NCBI GenBank assembly: GCA_964344295.1
Contig: CAYFMR010000004.1
Location: forward strand, 28,433 to 92,432
Reading direction: 5' to 3'
Length of the DNA stretch: 64,000 nt
Source: JAAYFJ01 sp964344295
Lineage (GTDB): Bacteria > Bacillota > Clostridia > Tissierellales > Peptoniphilaceae
The position numbers and the translations under genes were made by a program. The notes beneath the pieces are model-generated. The model saw only the letters and a list, made by a program, of their open reading frames with translations, was not told where the DNA came from and did not search any database. Of the stretch, positions 26,045 through 34,993 are shown piece after piece; the first letter of the stretch is position 1; each line of letters opens with the position of its first letter.

Positions 26045-26542
26045 TTACTGACCTAACGCCAACTGTAAAGCTTTCGTTTCTTCCGGCGACAGCGGTTCTC
26101 GGGATACGCCGGCCACAATTTCCTTGGCATACAACGACCCGGTGGACAAAGAACGAATACCTGTCATCATGATGCCGTTTCGATCCGGGTCCAAAAGGCA
26201 CAGGGCAAAAGACAAAGGCTCCTTGCCCTCACCAAAAGCATCAAACCGCACCAGCCCCGTTCGCACGATGGTATGAGCGAACGCTGTGTGGATGGTCTCG
26301 ACCTTGTCATCCAGTTCAGCTTGCTTGTCGTGTAAGGCGTTTATTTGCCCGTTAAGCGTATTTAATAGCTCGCCCAAGCTAACGGGTTCGTCTACCATCA
26401 CTAGCCTGTCTAAACGTCTTTTAAGGGCTTGCAGTTTGTGAATTTCTTGCCAATTTCGAATTTGCCAAATCAATAGGATCAGCACCAATGCACTCAACAC
26501 CAAAGATATGGTCGGTCCATTGACAGCAAAGAAGTCTATCAT
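26045..26542 (-). CDS. DUF4446 family protein, parB-linked
   Basis: A 165-residue protein with an N-terminal membrane helix (LVLSALVLILLIWQI), a coiled-coil of about 60 residues (NTLNGQINALHDKQAELDDK) and a compact C-terminal domain with VRFDAFGEGKEPLSFALCLLD, the DUF4446 signature. In Clostridia this family is regularly encoded directly after parB. It overlaps parB by 4 bases (ATGA). The function is not known; a membrane link for chromosome partition or envelope growth is only a suggestion. Confidence 0.85.
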   Translation of the reverse strand: MIDFFAVNGPTISLVLSALVLILLIWQIRNWQEIHKLQALKRRLDRLVMVDEPVSLGELLNTLNGQINALHDKQAELDDKVETIHTAFAHTIVRTGLVRFDAFGEGKEPLSFALCLLDPDRNGIMMTGIRSLSTGSLYAKEIVAGVSREPLSPEETKALQLALGQ

Positions 26543-27411
26543 ACTTCCACCTCTTCTCCGGCTCCCAGGCGCAACACCTCCACAAGGTGCTCCAATTGCT
26601 CCGTATTCTGGTAAGGCAGCGTAATGGTTCCGGCACCGGTGCGACCGCGAGGAGTGATTTTCACCTTCGTCCCTAACAAGGGCATCAGTTCATCAGCCAC
26701 TTCCTGCATCACCAACTCTTCCTGGCTCGGTGCTTTTACTTGCAGTACAGTCTCCGAGGCTTTGCGCACTGTGAGTTTGCCTTCCACAATTTTACGCGCC
26801 GCAGCGTATTGCTTCTCCAGGGGTAGGCTCAAAAGGTTTTTACCTTGGCTCACCGACAGTGTTCCTTCCTCTAAATAGGTAATGACCCGTGGGTCCAGCT
26901 GCAACAAACGCATCGTGTTGCCTACATATCCCCTGGATTTGCCGATAAATTCTCCCAGTTCTGCCTGGGTAATCCCATAGGTCTCCATCATTTGACGATA
27001 GGCCCGCCCCTCTTCAATGGGGTTTAAGCCTTCTCGCTGCACGTTCTCGATAATGGCAATTTGGGCTTGACTCTTTTCGTCCAACTCACGCACAATGGCA
27101 GGAACGGTTTCCAATGCTGCCAACTTCGCAGCTCGTAGCCGTCTTTCCCCGCTTACCAACTCATATCCGTCCGCTACGGCTTTCACGATGATGGGCTGTA
27201 AGACACCCACCTCTTCAATGCTTTTTGCCAGCTCCTTGAGTGCTTCCTCAGAAAACTGCAACCGAGGCTGATAGGGGTTCGGACGAATCGATTCTACGGG
27301 AAGTTCCAAAAGTTGATCGACTTCTTTGGGGTTTAAGATGGCTTCTGCCATGGAGCGATCCTGAATGAGTTGCCCCAGTCCTTTTCCCAAAGCTTTTTTC
27401 TTGGTACTCAT
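26539..27411 (-). CDS. parB: chromosome partition protein ParB (Spo0J)
   Basis: A CTP-dependent DNA clamp that loads at parS and, with ParA, segregates origins and recruits SMC. It is 290 residues long. The N-terminal CTPase/ParB motifs are VESIRPNPYQPR, VLQPIIVK and SGERRLRAAK (arginine-rich CTP-binding patch). The central HTH is TQAELGEFIGKSRGYVGNTMRLLQL, and the C-terminal dimer domain includes ITLPYQNTEQLEHLVEVL. It starts 9 bases after parA. I found no full-consensus parS palindrome by eye in this window. Confidence 0.96.
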   Translation of the reverse strand: MSTKKKALGKGLGQLIQDRSMAEAILNPKEVDQLLELPVESIRPNPYQPRLQFSEEALKELAKSIEEVGVLQPIIVKAVADGYELVSGERRLRAAKLAALETVPAIVRELDEKSQAQIAIIENVQREGLNPIEEGRAYRQMMETYGITQAELGEFIGKSRGYVGNTMRLLQLDPRVITYLEEGTLSVSQGKNLLSLPLEKQYAAARKIVEGKLTVRKASETVLQVKAPSQEELVMQEVADELMPLLGTKVKITPRGRTGAGTITLPYQNTEQLEHLVEVLRLGAGEEVEV

Positions 27412-27420
27412 AGATACCTC

Positions 27421-28221
27421 CTATACATTAAACAGGCCAAAAAATCGTCTTTTTGAAACTGTCTCCCCTTGGCGTCGGAGAAACTCTTGAGCCAAATCCT
27501 GATAGGCCTTGGCCCCTTTCGATTGCTTGTCATAGTGAAATATACTTTTTCCAAAGCTAGGCGCCTCTGCTAATCGCACGTTACGAGGAATTAGCGTCTT
27601 ATACAGCTTATCTTCAAAGAACTCCGCCACTTCCTCAACGACTTGATTGGCCAGATTATTACGTGAATCGAACATAGTCATGACCACGCCTTCAATGCGC
27701 AGCTCAGGATTGTAGCTTTCCCGCACCAATTCCACCGTCTTAAACAGCTGGCTGACGCCCTCCAGTGCATAGTACTCACATTGGATGGGAATGATGACGC
27801 CTTCCGCCGCTACCAAGGCCATAAGCGATAAAAACCCTAAAGACGGAGGGCAGTCAATGATCACATAGTCATAAGACTCTGCCACACCGCTCAAACTATC
27901 CTTTAGCTTCGTTTCCCAATGATCTTGCTGTGCCAAAAGCACCTCTAAGCCGACCAAATTGGCATTGGCAGGCAAAATGTCGAACCCCTTGTCCAGGTTC
28001 ACCAACGTTTCCTCCAAAGGTACGTTCTCTGCCACCACGTCATAAAACGTCTTATGCTCCTCACGTTCCAAGCCTAAGCCTGAAGTGGCATTACCTTGCG
28101 GATCCATATCCAATAACAACACGCGCTTACTGAACCTAGCCACTCCTGCACATAGATTAATCGTGGTTGTGGTCTTGCCGACGCCGCCTTTTTGGTTGAA
28201 AACGGCAAATATTTTAGCCAT
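27421..28221 (-). CDS. parA: chromosome partition ATPase ParA (Soj)
   Basis: A 266-residue deviant-Walker ATPase that binds DNA as an ATP dimer and is displaced by ParB; in B. subtilis Soj also regulates DnaA. Motifs are the deviant Walker A FNQKGGVGKTTTTIN, LLLDMDPQGN (Walker A') and VIIDCPPSLG (Walker B). The start has AAGGAG seven bases ahead. It opens an operon of eight tightly packed genes (parA, parB, DUF4446, rocB, pncA, rlmH, aldolase, GNAT). A TAGAAT -10-like box lies at 28242-28247 on the minus strand, and the assembly gap begins 64 bases upstream. Confidence 0.97.
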   Translation of the reverse strand: MAKIFAVFNQKGGVGKTTTTINLCAGVARFSKRVLLLDMDPQGNATSGLGLEREEHKTFYDVVAENVPLEETLVNLDKGFDILPANANLVGLEVLLAQQDHWETKLKDSLSGVAESYDYVIIDCPPSLGFLSLMALVAAEGVIIPIQCEYYALEGVSQLFKTVELVRESYNPELRIEGVVMTMFDSRNNLANQVVEEVAEFFEDKLYKTLIPRNVRLAEAPSFGKSIFHYDKQSKGAKAYQDLAQEFLRRQGETVSKRRFFGLFNV

Positions 28222-28284
28222 AACACCACTCCTTCCCGTTTATTCTATCACAGAACAAGCCATTTTCCTATGTTTAATCCGCGG

Positions 28285-28384
28285 NNNNNNNNNNNNNNNN
28301 NNNNNNNNNNNNNNNNNNNNNNNNNNNNNNNNNNNNNNNNNNNNNNNNNNNNNNNNNNNNNNNNNNNNNNNNNNNNNNNNNNNN
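28285..28384. other. assembly gap (100 N)
   Basis: Exactly 100 N, so the real size is unknown. It lies between the parA promoter region and the anomalous gene-free block. Such gaps usually mark repeats, which fits the idea that the adjacent block is a multicopy element. Confidence 0.95.
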
Positions 28385-29600
28385 GTATACCCATGCGCAG
28401 CTATCCTTTTACACTATGGAACATGGGGCAGATGACTGAAAGGTCCGTAAGTAAGAGAAGTGCACTCTCATAGCCGGCCTGCATCACAATCGATCTGCAT
28501 GGCGAGGGTGCTGACACGATTCCTCGCACAGTAAAGTGACTCCCATCCTCATGCGAGGTAAGCTACGTAGGATGAAAGTATGGCTGTAGCCTGCCCCAGC
28601 GACTGAGTCGAAGTGATCGTATGCTGTCTGAAGCCATCCTCAAGCCGAGAACGACACGCCGTAAACATGGCGCCTCATCCTCGCGAATCCTCGTGCCAAG
28701 CCACAACTACTGTCAGCCTGCCGTAGGGGAGAGGGGAGTGTGGCTCCTCCAAGCCACGGCCCACCTTGACAAGAGCACGTAGGTTCTAAAGTTCTCCGTG
28801 CGTTCAGTGCCTTGCCGTGCTCCCGCTCCACGCTGCATAGCAAGAGAGATGGATCCCTGCTGTACGCAACAGCATGAAAAGGCATACGGAGCCGCCGGTC
28901 TGGATCGTCAGCATTAAATGGCAAGGAGCTGTTCACAGTCATCTAGTCGTTCAAGATTTCACAAATAAGGGGGGGTGCCTAGTCCTTCCATGAGCTCTGA
29001 ACTCCCAACACTCTAGCACCGGTCACCTCCACAAACGTTCTCCATCACCCTGGACCGATTCGCGGTTCCTCTTCCATGGACTACTGTAGCCTTTTTAACG
29101 CAAAGCTTAAACCTAGGTCCGCTGGTGCCGCGGCCCAGAGGTATTTCTCCGTCACTACGACTCCTCCGTGCCACGCACCCACGACTCCTACAGCTTAGAA
29201 GCTGCCTCGCTTAATATGACACAGCTTACCCATCGTCTAGGCGAACCTCCCCACATCGTGAGCACTCTTCGTCCCTTTTCCAATGGATGGCTCGTCCATC
29301 TGAACCCGTGCTGTCCTCTCCGGCTCAGCAAGCTTATTCCCAACCTGCACACAAGATCCCTATTGGTGAGATGAACCGATCTTTAAGCTCCTTACGGGCA
29401 GGGAAGAGCAGCTACGCCAACCTGTATGAACACTTCCGCTTTCCTGACAGCCTCGGTAAGCCGACTTTCCGGGTCAACCGGCGCGTTCCTCGCCGTTCAC
29501 CACCGCCTGTGACTACCTCATGCTGCATCAGAGATGACCTAGCAGGGAACAGCAGGTCGGCCTTGCTCGACACCATTTCTTTCAGCCACACAGTGCCGTT
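28385..29600. other. anomalous gene-free block, possible group II intron remains
   Basis: About 1.2 kb with no open frame that resembles a protein; short frames on both strands are unconvincing translations. The sequence is GC-richer than its surroundings and full of short complementary segments. On the plus strand around 28554-28630, GGTAAGCTACGTAGGATG, GAAAGTATGGC and GCGACTGAGTCGAAG recall, from memory, domain I of bacterial group II introns. I cannot find a domain V hairpin or a reverse transcriptase gene, so it would be a fragment or a degenerate copy. A covariance-model search would decide. Confidence 0.3.
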
Positions 29601-29627
29601 CACGGGTTTTCCCCATTTTCTCACAAC

Positions 29628-29911
29628 TTATCCACAAAGTTTTCTCAATCTGTGGATAATTGTGGAAAACTGTGTAATGGCTTTTAAATAGCGGGATACC
29701 GTCATCTTTTCCTTAATGAAAACGTTATCAGTTGCATAGAAAAAGCTTGTAGGCCGCTATTTTAAGCCATTCTGAATTTCTGCCAAAAGTAGCGTCTCTT
29801 TTGTCATCTCGTACTTCGCTTCCCAGAATTTTCGTAAATACGCTGTAAATTTTCCACTTGTCCACATAGGTACTCCAAACGGGAGAATATGGGGATCATT
29901 TTTGTGGATAA
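29628..29911. other. DnaA-box cluster in AT-rich DNA (oriC-like or titration site)
   Basis: Three perfect 9-mers are present: TTATCCACA at 29628-29636, and TGTGGATAA at 29651-29659 and 29903-29911. One-mismatch boxes are TGTGGAAAA (29661-29669) and TTGTCCACA (29858-29866). The stretch 29690-30060 is strongly AT-rich. This is more perfect boxes than lie beside dnaA. It could be a second part of the origin or a DnaA-binding regulatory cluster; position between parA and rsmG is conserved in B. subtilis gene order, but the cluster there is not something I can confirm. Confidence 0.7.
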
Positions 29912-30259
29912 CTTTGTCAAGCTTTTTTTGCGGGTTTTTTGATTTATTTTTACCTTTCAAATTCCATACCTATCTCTTTTTGATGTATCTCTATAGGCAT
30001 TCTATATCCGTAAACAGAAAACAGCTTAAAATGAAAAATAAGGCCTCTGGAAAAATCCAAGGGGATGACGTCTGAGAAGTGCCACCTTCCTCGACGCCAT
30101 TTTACACTAAAGTATCGCATCGTCATCCCGGTATGCCCAGCTGCAGTTGCGCTCCATTTTTCCGCCTTTCACCGCTTTGCCTGTTACCCCATGTCTAAAG
30201 GAGAGTCGTCTTCTTTCCCCAAAAAAAATAACCCCTGACGGAGTTTCTTCACACATTTC
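29912..30259. other. gene-free AT-rich then neutral stretch
   Basis: No gene supported. A TTG-initiated frame (29757-29960, minus) overlaps the DnaA boxes and has no clear ribosome site, so it is not accepted. A TTGACA lies at about 29914-29919 on the minus strand without a matching -10. Confidence 0.5.
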
Positions 30260-30311
30260 GATGCTCGGTGACCACTCAGTGCATGACAAACTTCGTCGGT
30301 CACCGAGCATC
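30260..30311. repeat. 14-bp perfect inverted repeat
   Basis: GATGCTCGGTGACC (30260-30273) and GGTCACCGAGCATC (30298-30311) form a perfect 14-bp stem with a 24-base loop, 4 bases beyond the stop of the lipoprotein gene. There is no U-tract on either strand. It may act as a transcript-stabilising 3' stem or a weak terminator, or be a protein site. Confidence 0.75.
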
Positions 30312-30314
30312 TTT

Positions 30315-30776
30315 CTATTCTGATAGTGCCTCAACATAGGATGTAAAGGCTTCCTCATCTGTGGCGATGGCACTTTTGTCATCTGCCACCTGATCTCGCT
30401 GTACAGTCACACGATCAGTCTCATCCTTAGCATTTTGCCAGATGATGTAGTCGGCGTTTTCCACGACAGCCAGAGCTACCGCACTGGCACCTTGCCACGT
30501 TTCTTCAGCGACGGGCTCTTCACCCTTGACGTAGGCGATGATGCCGTAGGGTTCTTTTGCGGTTAGCAGTTCCACATGGTCATAGACCATGGAGCCGGGA
30601 TAGGGGAGAGCACTGAGGATGTGGATGACTGCCGAGTTGTCACCCACCATCGCCGGCTTTTCCTGCCATAGGCGCTCAGCAGGGGAGAGGTCCGTTCCTT
30701 GAGGAGAGCCCATCCCACAGGCGGATAGGCAAATAAGACCCACAAGCAGTAATGCGCTACACCATGTCTTCATCAC
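30315..30776 (-). CDS. DUF4825 lipoprotein
   Basis: A 153-residue exported lipoprotein: signal helix SALLLVGLICLSAC with the lipobox Cys near residue 20, then one DUF4825-like domain beginning MVGDNSAVIHILSALPYP, with EPYGIIAYV and the acidic tail. DUF4825 domains occur at the outer face of Firmicutes membranes, sometimes on M56 sensor proteins. Start is GTG 30776 or ATG 30773 behind AAAGGA; both give the same mature protein. It is monocistronic between the rsmG terminator and the DnaA-box region. Confidence 0.8.
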   Translation of the reverse strand: MMKTWCSALLLVGLICLSACGMGSPQGTDLSPAERLWQEKPAMVGDNSAVIHILSALPYPGSMVYDHVELLTAKEPYGIIAYVKGEEPVAEETWQGASAVALAVVENADYIIWQNAKDETDRVTVQRDQVADDKSAIATDEEAFTSYVEALSE

Positions 30777-30896
30777 GTTTCATCCTTTCCTTTCAAAGTT
30801 TAACTTCATCGTAAACCATCCACATCTTAAGTACAAGCATTCTCCATGTATCTTAATGGTTTCTTAGTCATTCGTTGGACATGATTGAGCTCTAGC

Positions 30897-30938
30897 AATA
30901 AAAAGACCGAAGGCGGAGATCGTACTGTCTTCGGTCTA
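30897..30938 (-). terminator. terminator of the mnmE-mnmG-rsmG operon
   Basis: A 9-bp stem (AGACCGAAG at 30904-30912, CTTCGGTCT at 30929-30937) followed on the minus strand by TTTTTATTGC, 48 bases past the rsmG stop. Confidence 0.88.
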
Positions 30939-30985
30939 TGTCAACTTTAGAGCGATTTAACATGAGCGCCTTGATTCTTTGTTGA

Positions 30986-31696
30986 TTACAGCGGCTTGTT
31001 CCGTGGTTTTCCGCCGGCTCGCGGATACGCCTTAGGCGTCTTTTTCATCTTTTGATAGAGGAGAAGCTGGGGCTTCCAATCCTGACCGGGTAATGCGACT
31101 TCCAATGTGCGCACATAGCTAGCCCCCAAGGTCGTCATGGCATTTTGGGCCTCATCTCGTTCCTCCTCGCCCGCCGATCCCTTCATGGCCAAGAAATAGC
31201 CACCCTGTTTCACAAAGGGCACGCAGTATTCTGCTAAGGTGGGCAGGGGAGCGACTGCTCGGGATACCACTAAGTCATAGGTTTCTCTGTAAGTGGCCTG
31301 CCTTCCCAACTCTTCAGCGCGGCCGTGGATGGCGCTTATCTTTTCCAAGCCCAATTCGCGGATCACTGCCTCTAAAAAGGTGATGCGTTTATTCAGACTA
31401 TCCAGCAAGGTCATCTCCCATGCGGGGCGCAAAATCTTTAAGGGGAGGCCTGGAAATCCGCCTCCGGTCCCCACGTCCAAGACACGGTCCACTCCTTCCA
31501 ATTCCTCAAAGAGTAGGGGAGAGAGGGAGTCTAAGAAAAGTCGCAACTCCATTTCTTCCGGATCAGTAATGGCCGTGATGTTAAACTTTTGGTTCCATTC
31601 CAAAATAAGCGTTTGGTACCGCTCAAATTGGTCTAGGTGCACCTCCGTATAGGGGATAGACCAACTTTTTAATCCTTGGATCAGTTTTTCCATCAC
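30986..31696 (-). CDS. rsmG: 16S rRNA 7-methylguanosine-527 methyltransferase
   Basis: Methylates G527 of 16S rRNA. 236 residues; SAM motif VLDVGTGGGFPGLPLKIL, then LLDSLNKRITFLEAV and VVSRAVAPLPTLAEY, all typical of RsmG (GidB). The ATG overlaps the mnmG stop (ATGA), placing it third in the mnmE-mnmG-rsmG operon. The C-terminal 20 residues are Lys/Pro/Arg-rich and beyond the common core. Confidence 0.96.
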   Translation of the reverse strand: MMEKLIQGLKSWSIPYTEVHLDQFERYQTLILEWNQKFNITAITDPEEMELRLFLDSLSPLLFEELEGVDRVLDVGTGGGFPGLPLKILRPAWEMTLLDSLNKRITFLEAVIRELGLEKISAIHGRAEELGRQATYRETYDLVVSRAVAPLPTLAEYCVPFVKQGGYFLAMKGSAGEEERDEAQNAMTTLGASYVRTLEVALPGQDWKPQLLLYQKMKKTPKAYPRAGGKPRNKPL

Positions 31697-33588
31697 GCTT
31701 CACCTCCGCGGCGTCGTTGGATTTCTAAAAAGATCAAAAGCACGTTGATATCTGCCGGGCTCACCCCGCTAATGCGACTGGCCTGACCCACCGATTCTGG
31801 TTTGATGCGCTTTAGCTTATCCCGCCCTTCGGTGGACAGCCCTTGCACCTGGTCATAGTCGAAGTCGGGGGAGAGGGAGCGCTGTTCTAGTTTGCGAAAA
31901 CGATCGATTTGTTGCTGTTGTTTTTGGATGTATCCTTCATATTTAATGGTGATCTCCACTTGTTCTGTCACGTCTTTAGGGAGAGGTTGGCGTTCAGCAT
32001 CCAATGGCGCTACTCGAGCATAGTTCAACTCCGGCCTGCGAATGAGTTCGGCTAAGGACACTTGGGTCTTAATCGGCGTCGTGCCCAGTGTTTCCAAAGC
32101 GGTATTCGTGGCTTCCGTGGGTGTTAAAAGCACCTGGCGCACTCGGTTTAGTTCGGCCTCAATGGCCATTTTTTTCTCCGTAAACATGGCATACTGATCA
32201 TCTTTGACCAGACCCAAATCACGCCCCAGCTCCGTTAGGCGCAAATCCGCATTATCTTGCCGCAAGGTGAGGCGATATTCGCTTCGTGCTGTCATCATGC
32301 GATAAGGCTCATCTGTCGGTTTGGTGATTAAGTCGTCGATGAGCACGCCCACATAGCCTTGGCTGCGATCCAGCACAAAAGACTCTTGGCCCTGGACTTT
32401 GCGAGCGGCGTTAATCCCCGCCATCAAGCCTTGAGCAGCGGCTTCCTCATAGCCTGAGGAGCCATTGATTTGGCCCGCGAAGAAGAGGCCGTCCCAGTCT
32501 TGGTGTTCCAAGTGCGCTTTCAACGTTGTGGCATCGATAGCATCGTATTCGATGGCATAGGCCGTACGCAGAAACCGTGTGTGTTCCAAGCCGATAATAT
32601 GACGGTAGATCTCCAACTGTACCTCTTCCGGCAGAGAAGAGGACACGCCTTGGACATACATTTCTCTGGTGCTCAGCCCTTCCGGCTCGATAAAGACCTG
32701 ATGGCTATCCCGGTCGGGAAAACGCACAATTTTATCTTCGATAGAAGGGCAATAGCGGGGACCTACGCCCTCAATGTCCCCCAGGTACAGAGCACTGCGG
32801 TGTAGGTTTTGGCGAATGATTTCATGGGCCTCCGGCGTCGTATACGTCAAATAGCAAGGCACTTGTGGGCGGTTAAGGCCCTTTCTCACATTACGAAACG
32901 AAAAGGGCACCACTTCTGGATCTCCCGGCTGTATCTCCATGACGCTGTAGTCGATGTCGTCGCCATGCACCCTAGCCGGGGTCCCGGTCTTTAGTCGCCT
33001 AAGGCCGATACCCATCTCCTCCAAATGGGCCGACAGATCATTAGCCGGCCGCATCCCATCCGGTCCGGAGGCGTAGTTGCGCTCGCCCATGAAAACGCGA
33101 CCACGCAGGTACGTTCCCGTAGCCAATACCACTGCCTTTGCCCGATAGATAGCACCGGTATCCGTGATGACTCCCCGGACTTGGTGACCTTCCCGCACGA
33201 GATCCACCACTTCTCCTTGACGCAAATCTAAACCCGGCTCCTGTTCCAGAACTTTTTTGATTTCGTCATGGTATTGGCGTTTATCTGCCTGCACTCGCAA
33301 AGAGTGGACGGCCGGACCTTTCGACGTGTTGAGCATGCGGCTTTGAATGTAGCTCTTGTCGATGGTTAAAGCCATCTCGCCTCCCAGGGCATCGATCTCG
33401 CGCACCAAATGCCCTTTCCCCGTGCCCCCGATATTGGGATTACAGGAAAGGGCGCAAATGGCGTCCAGGTTCATGGTCAGTAAAAGCGTTTCGCAGCCCA
33501 GACGAGCCGCCGCTAATGCCGCTTCACTGCCTGCATGACCGGCTCCTACCACCACTACGTCATAAGACTTTCCTTCGTATAATTCCAT
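31693..33588 (-). CDS. mnmG: tRNA uridine-34 carboxymethylaminomethyl enzyme MnmG
   Basis: With MnmE, installs the 5-carboxymethylaminomethyl group on wobble uridine of certain tRNAs, using FAD and methylene-THF. 631 residues; FAD-binding GAGHAGSEAALAAARLG at the N-terminus, CNPNIGGTGKGHLVREIDALGG, the second dinucleotide region, and the C-terminal helical MnmE-binding domain with SGVSPADINVLLIFLE. Catalytic cysteines are expected in CNPNIGG and YCPSIEDK. It starts 9 bases after mnmE. Confidence 0.98.
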   Translation of the reverse strand: MELYEGKSYDVVVVGAGHAGSEAALAAARLGCETLLLTMNLDAICALSCNPNIGGTGKGHLVREIDALGGEMALTIDKSYIQSRMLNTSKGPAVHSLRVQADKRQYHDEIKKVLEQEPGLDLRQGEVVDLVREGHQVRGVITDTGAIYRAKAVVLATGTYLRGRVFMGERNYASGPDGMRPANDLSAHLEEMGIGLRRLKTGTPARVHGDDIDYSVMEIQPGDPEVVPFSFRNVRKGLNRPQVPCYLTYTTPEAHEIIRQNLHRSALYLGDIEGVGPRYCPSIEDKIVRFPDRDSHQVFIEPEGLSTREMYVQGVSSSLPEEVQLEIYRHIIGLEHTRFLRTAYAIEYDAIDATTLKAHLEHQDWDGLFFAGQINGSSGYEEAAAQGLMAGINAARKVQGQESFVLDRSQGYVGVLIDDLITKPTDEPYRMMTARSEYRLTLRQDNADLRLTELGRDLGLVKDDQYAMFTEKKMAIEAELNRVRQVLLTPTEATNTALETLGTTPIKTQVSLAELIRRPELNYARVAPLDAERQPLPKDVTEQVEITIKYEGYIQKQQQQIDRFRKLEQRSLSPDFDYDQVQGLSTEGRDKLKRIKPESVGQASRISGVSPADINVLLIFLEIQRRRGGEA

Positions 33589-33597
33589 GCTATCCCT

Positions 33598-34968
33598 CTA
33601 TTTTCCTAAACAGAAGCGGGAGAATACCGCCTCCAATACATCGTCGCCCACGGCCTGCCCTAAAATAGCCCCTAAGGCATCATAACCCAGGCGCAAATCC
33701 ACTTCTAAACAATCTAAGGTGATACCCATGGTCAACCCTTCCTCCAGCGCCTTCACTGCGTCTAACGCCTCTGTTAATTTTTGGCGATGGCGAACGTTGG
33801 TAATGGTCACGGACTCTTTCGCCGGCCCCTCTTCCAGAGCAAACAAATCCAAAATGGCCTTTTCCAACGGCTCTACTCCATTGCTTTCCAAAAGCACCGT
33901 CTCCACCACAGGGAAGGACCGCATGATCTCCAAGTCCGCCTCGCTCCACTGCGCCGGCTCGCAATCAGTCTTATTCCACAAGATGATGGTGCGTTTACCC
34001 TGGGCCAGCGCCAAAATCTCCCGGTCTTCTGCGGTTAGCTGACGGGATCGGTCAAAGACCGCCAGCAAGAGATCCGCCGCCTCCGCAGCTTCTTTAGCCC
34101 GCTCCACCCCCAGCTGTTCCACCACATCGCCGGTTTCTCGCATTCCCGCCGTATCCCACAAACGCAAGGTGAGCCCATGAATGCGGCAGTAGGCTTCAAT
34201 GGTATCCCGAGTGGTGCCTGGGATATCTGTGACGATCGCTCGATTTTCTCGCAATAAGGCGTTTAAAAGAGACGACTTGCCCACATTGGGCTTTCCCACA
34301 ATGACGGTATAGATGCCGTCTTGCAAGAGCTTCCCACGACTAAAAGACTCTTCCAGATGCAATAGTTTCCCTTTGATTTCTCCAACGATGCGCAACATTT
34401 CCTCCTCGCCCATGCGCTGGATGTCTTCCTCGGGGTAATCGATGTCCGCCTGAATGTAGGCAAAGAGGGAGAGCATGTCCTCTCGCAGAGCCAGGACTTC
34501 CTCGGTCAAGTGGCCTTGGAGTTGATCTAGCCCCAAACGCAAGCCCTCTTGGGTCTTGGCGGATATCACGTCAATGACCGCCTCCGCTTGGGCCAAGTCT
34601 AAGCGGCCATTGAGAAAGGCTCGCTTCGTAAACTCCCCGGGCTCCGCCAAGCGGGCACCAGAGGCCAATAACGTCTCCACTACCCCAGTGATGGCGTGCA
34701 TTCCTCCATGACAATGGACTTCCACCATATCCTCTCGCGTATAAGAATGGGGAGCGCGAAAATAAACGGCCAATACCTCATCTAAGAGCTCCTCGCCACG
34801 GTACATATGACCATAACAAAACAGCCGGTGATCCTTTTCTGTCACCGGTTTTCTCGTCGGACGACGAAAGTGTCGATTTAATAATGCTAAGGCCTCGGGT
34901 CCGGACAAGCGACAAATGGCAATGCCTCCTTCACCCAAAGCGGTGGAAATGGCCACAATGGTATCCAT
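33598..34968 (-). CDS. mnmE: tRNA modification GTPase MnmE
   Basis: Partner of MnmG in wobble-uridine modification. 456 residues from the ATG at 34968 (MDTIVAIST); the frame is open to 35022, but that codon lies in the -35 box. The N-terminal THF-binding domain has EGGIAICRLSG; the G domain has VGKPNVGKSSLLNALL (G1), DIPGTTRDT (G2), DTAGM (G3) and NKTD (G4); and the C-terminus ends in CLGK, with the catalytic Cys at position four from the end. It heads the operon under a near-consensus promoter. Confidence 0.97.
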   Translation of the reverse strand: MDTIVAISTALGEGGIAICRLSGPEALALLNRHFRRPTRKPVTEKDHRLFCYGHMYRGEELLDEVLAVYFRAPHSYTREDMVEVHCHGGMHAITGVVETLLASGARLAEPGEFTKRAFLNGRLDLAQAEAVIDVISAKTQEGLRLGLDQLQGHLTEEVLALREDMLSLFAYIQADIDYPEEDIQRMGEEEMLRIVGEIKGKLLHLEESFSRGKLLQDGIYTVIVGKPNVGKSSLLNALLRENRAIVTDIPGTTRDTIEAYCRIHGLTLRLWDTAGMRETGDVVEQLGVERAKEAAEAADLLLAVFDRSRQLTAEDREILALAQGKRTIILWNKTDCEPAQWSEADLEIMRSFPVVETVLLESNGVEPLEKAILDLFALEEGPAKESVTITNVRHRQKLTEALDAVKALEEGLTMGITLDCLEVDLRLGYDALGAILGQAVGDDVLEAVFSRFCLGK

Positions 34969-34993
34969 CTCGGCGCCCCCTTTCAGTGGTACT

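Noticed and set aside
28640..28942. 100-residue minus-strand frame in the gene-free block
   Set aside because: Composition is not protein-like and frames are open on both strands; more likely an accidental reading of structured nucleic acid.
28970..29010. GGGGTGCC resembling a TPP riboswitch
   Set aside because: The CTGAGA and later conserved blocks are absent.
29287..29691. 134-residue plus-strand frame
   Set aside because: No ribosome site, no recognisable domain, and it runs through the DnaA boxes.
29757..29960. 67-residue TTG-started frame on the minus strand
   Set aside because: No clear ribosome site, lysine-rich low-complexity start, and it spans several DnaA boxes; better explained as origin-type DNA.
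31205..31225. TGTTTCACAAAGG as parS
   Set aside because: Only the left half matches.
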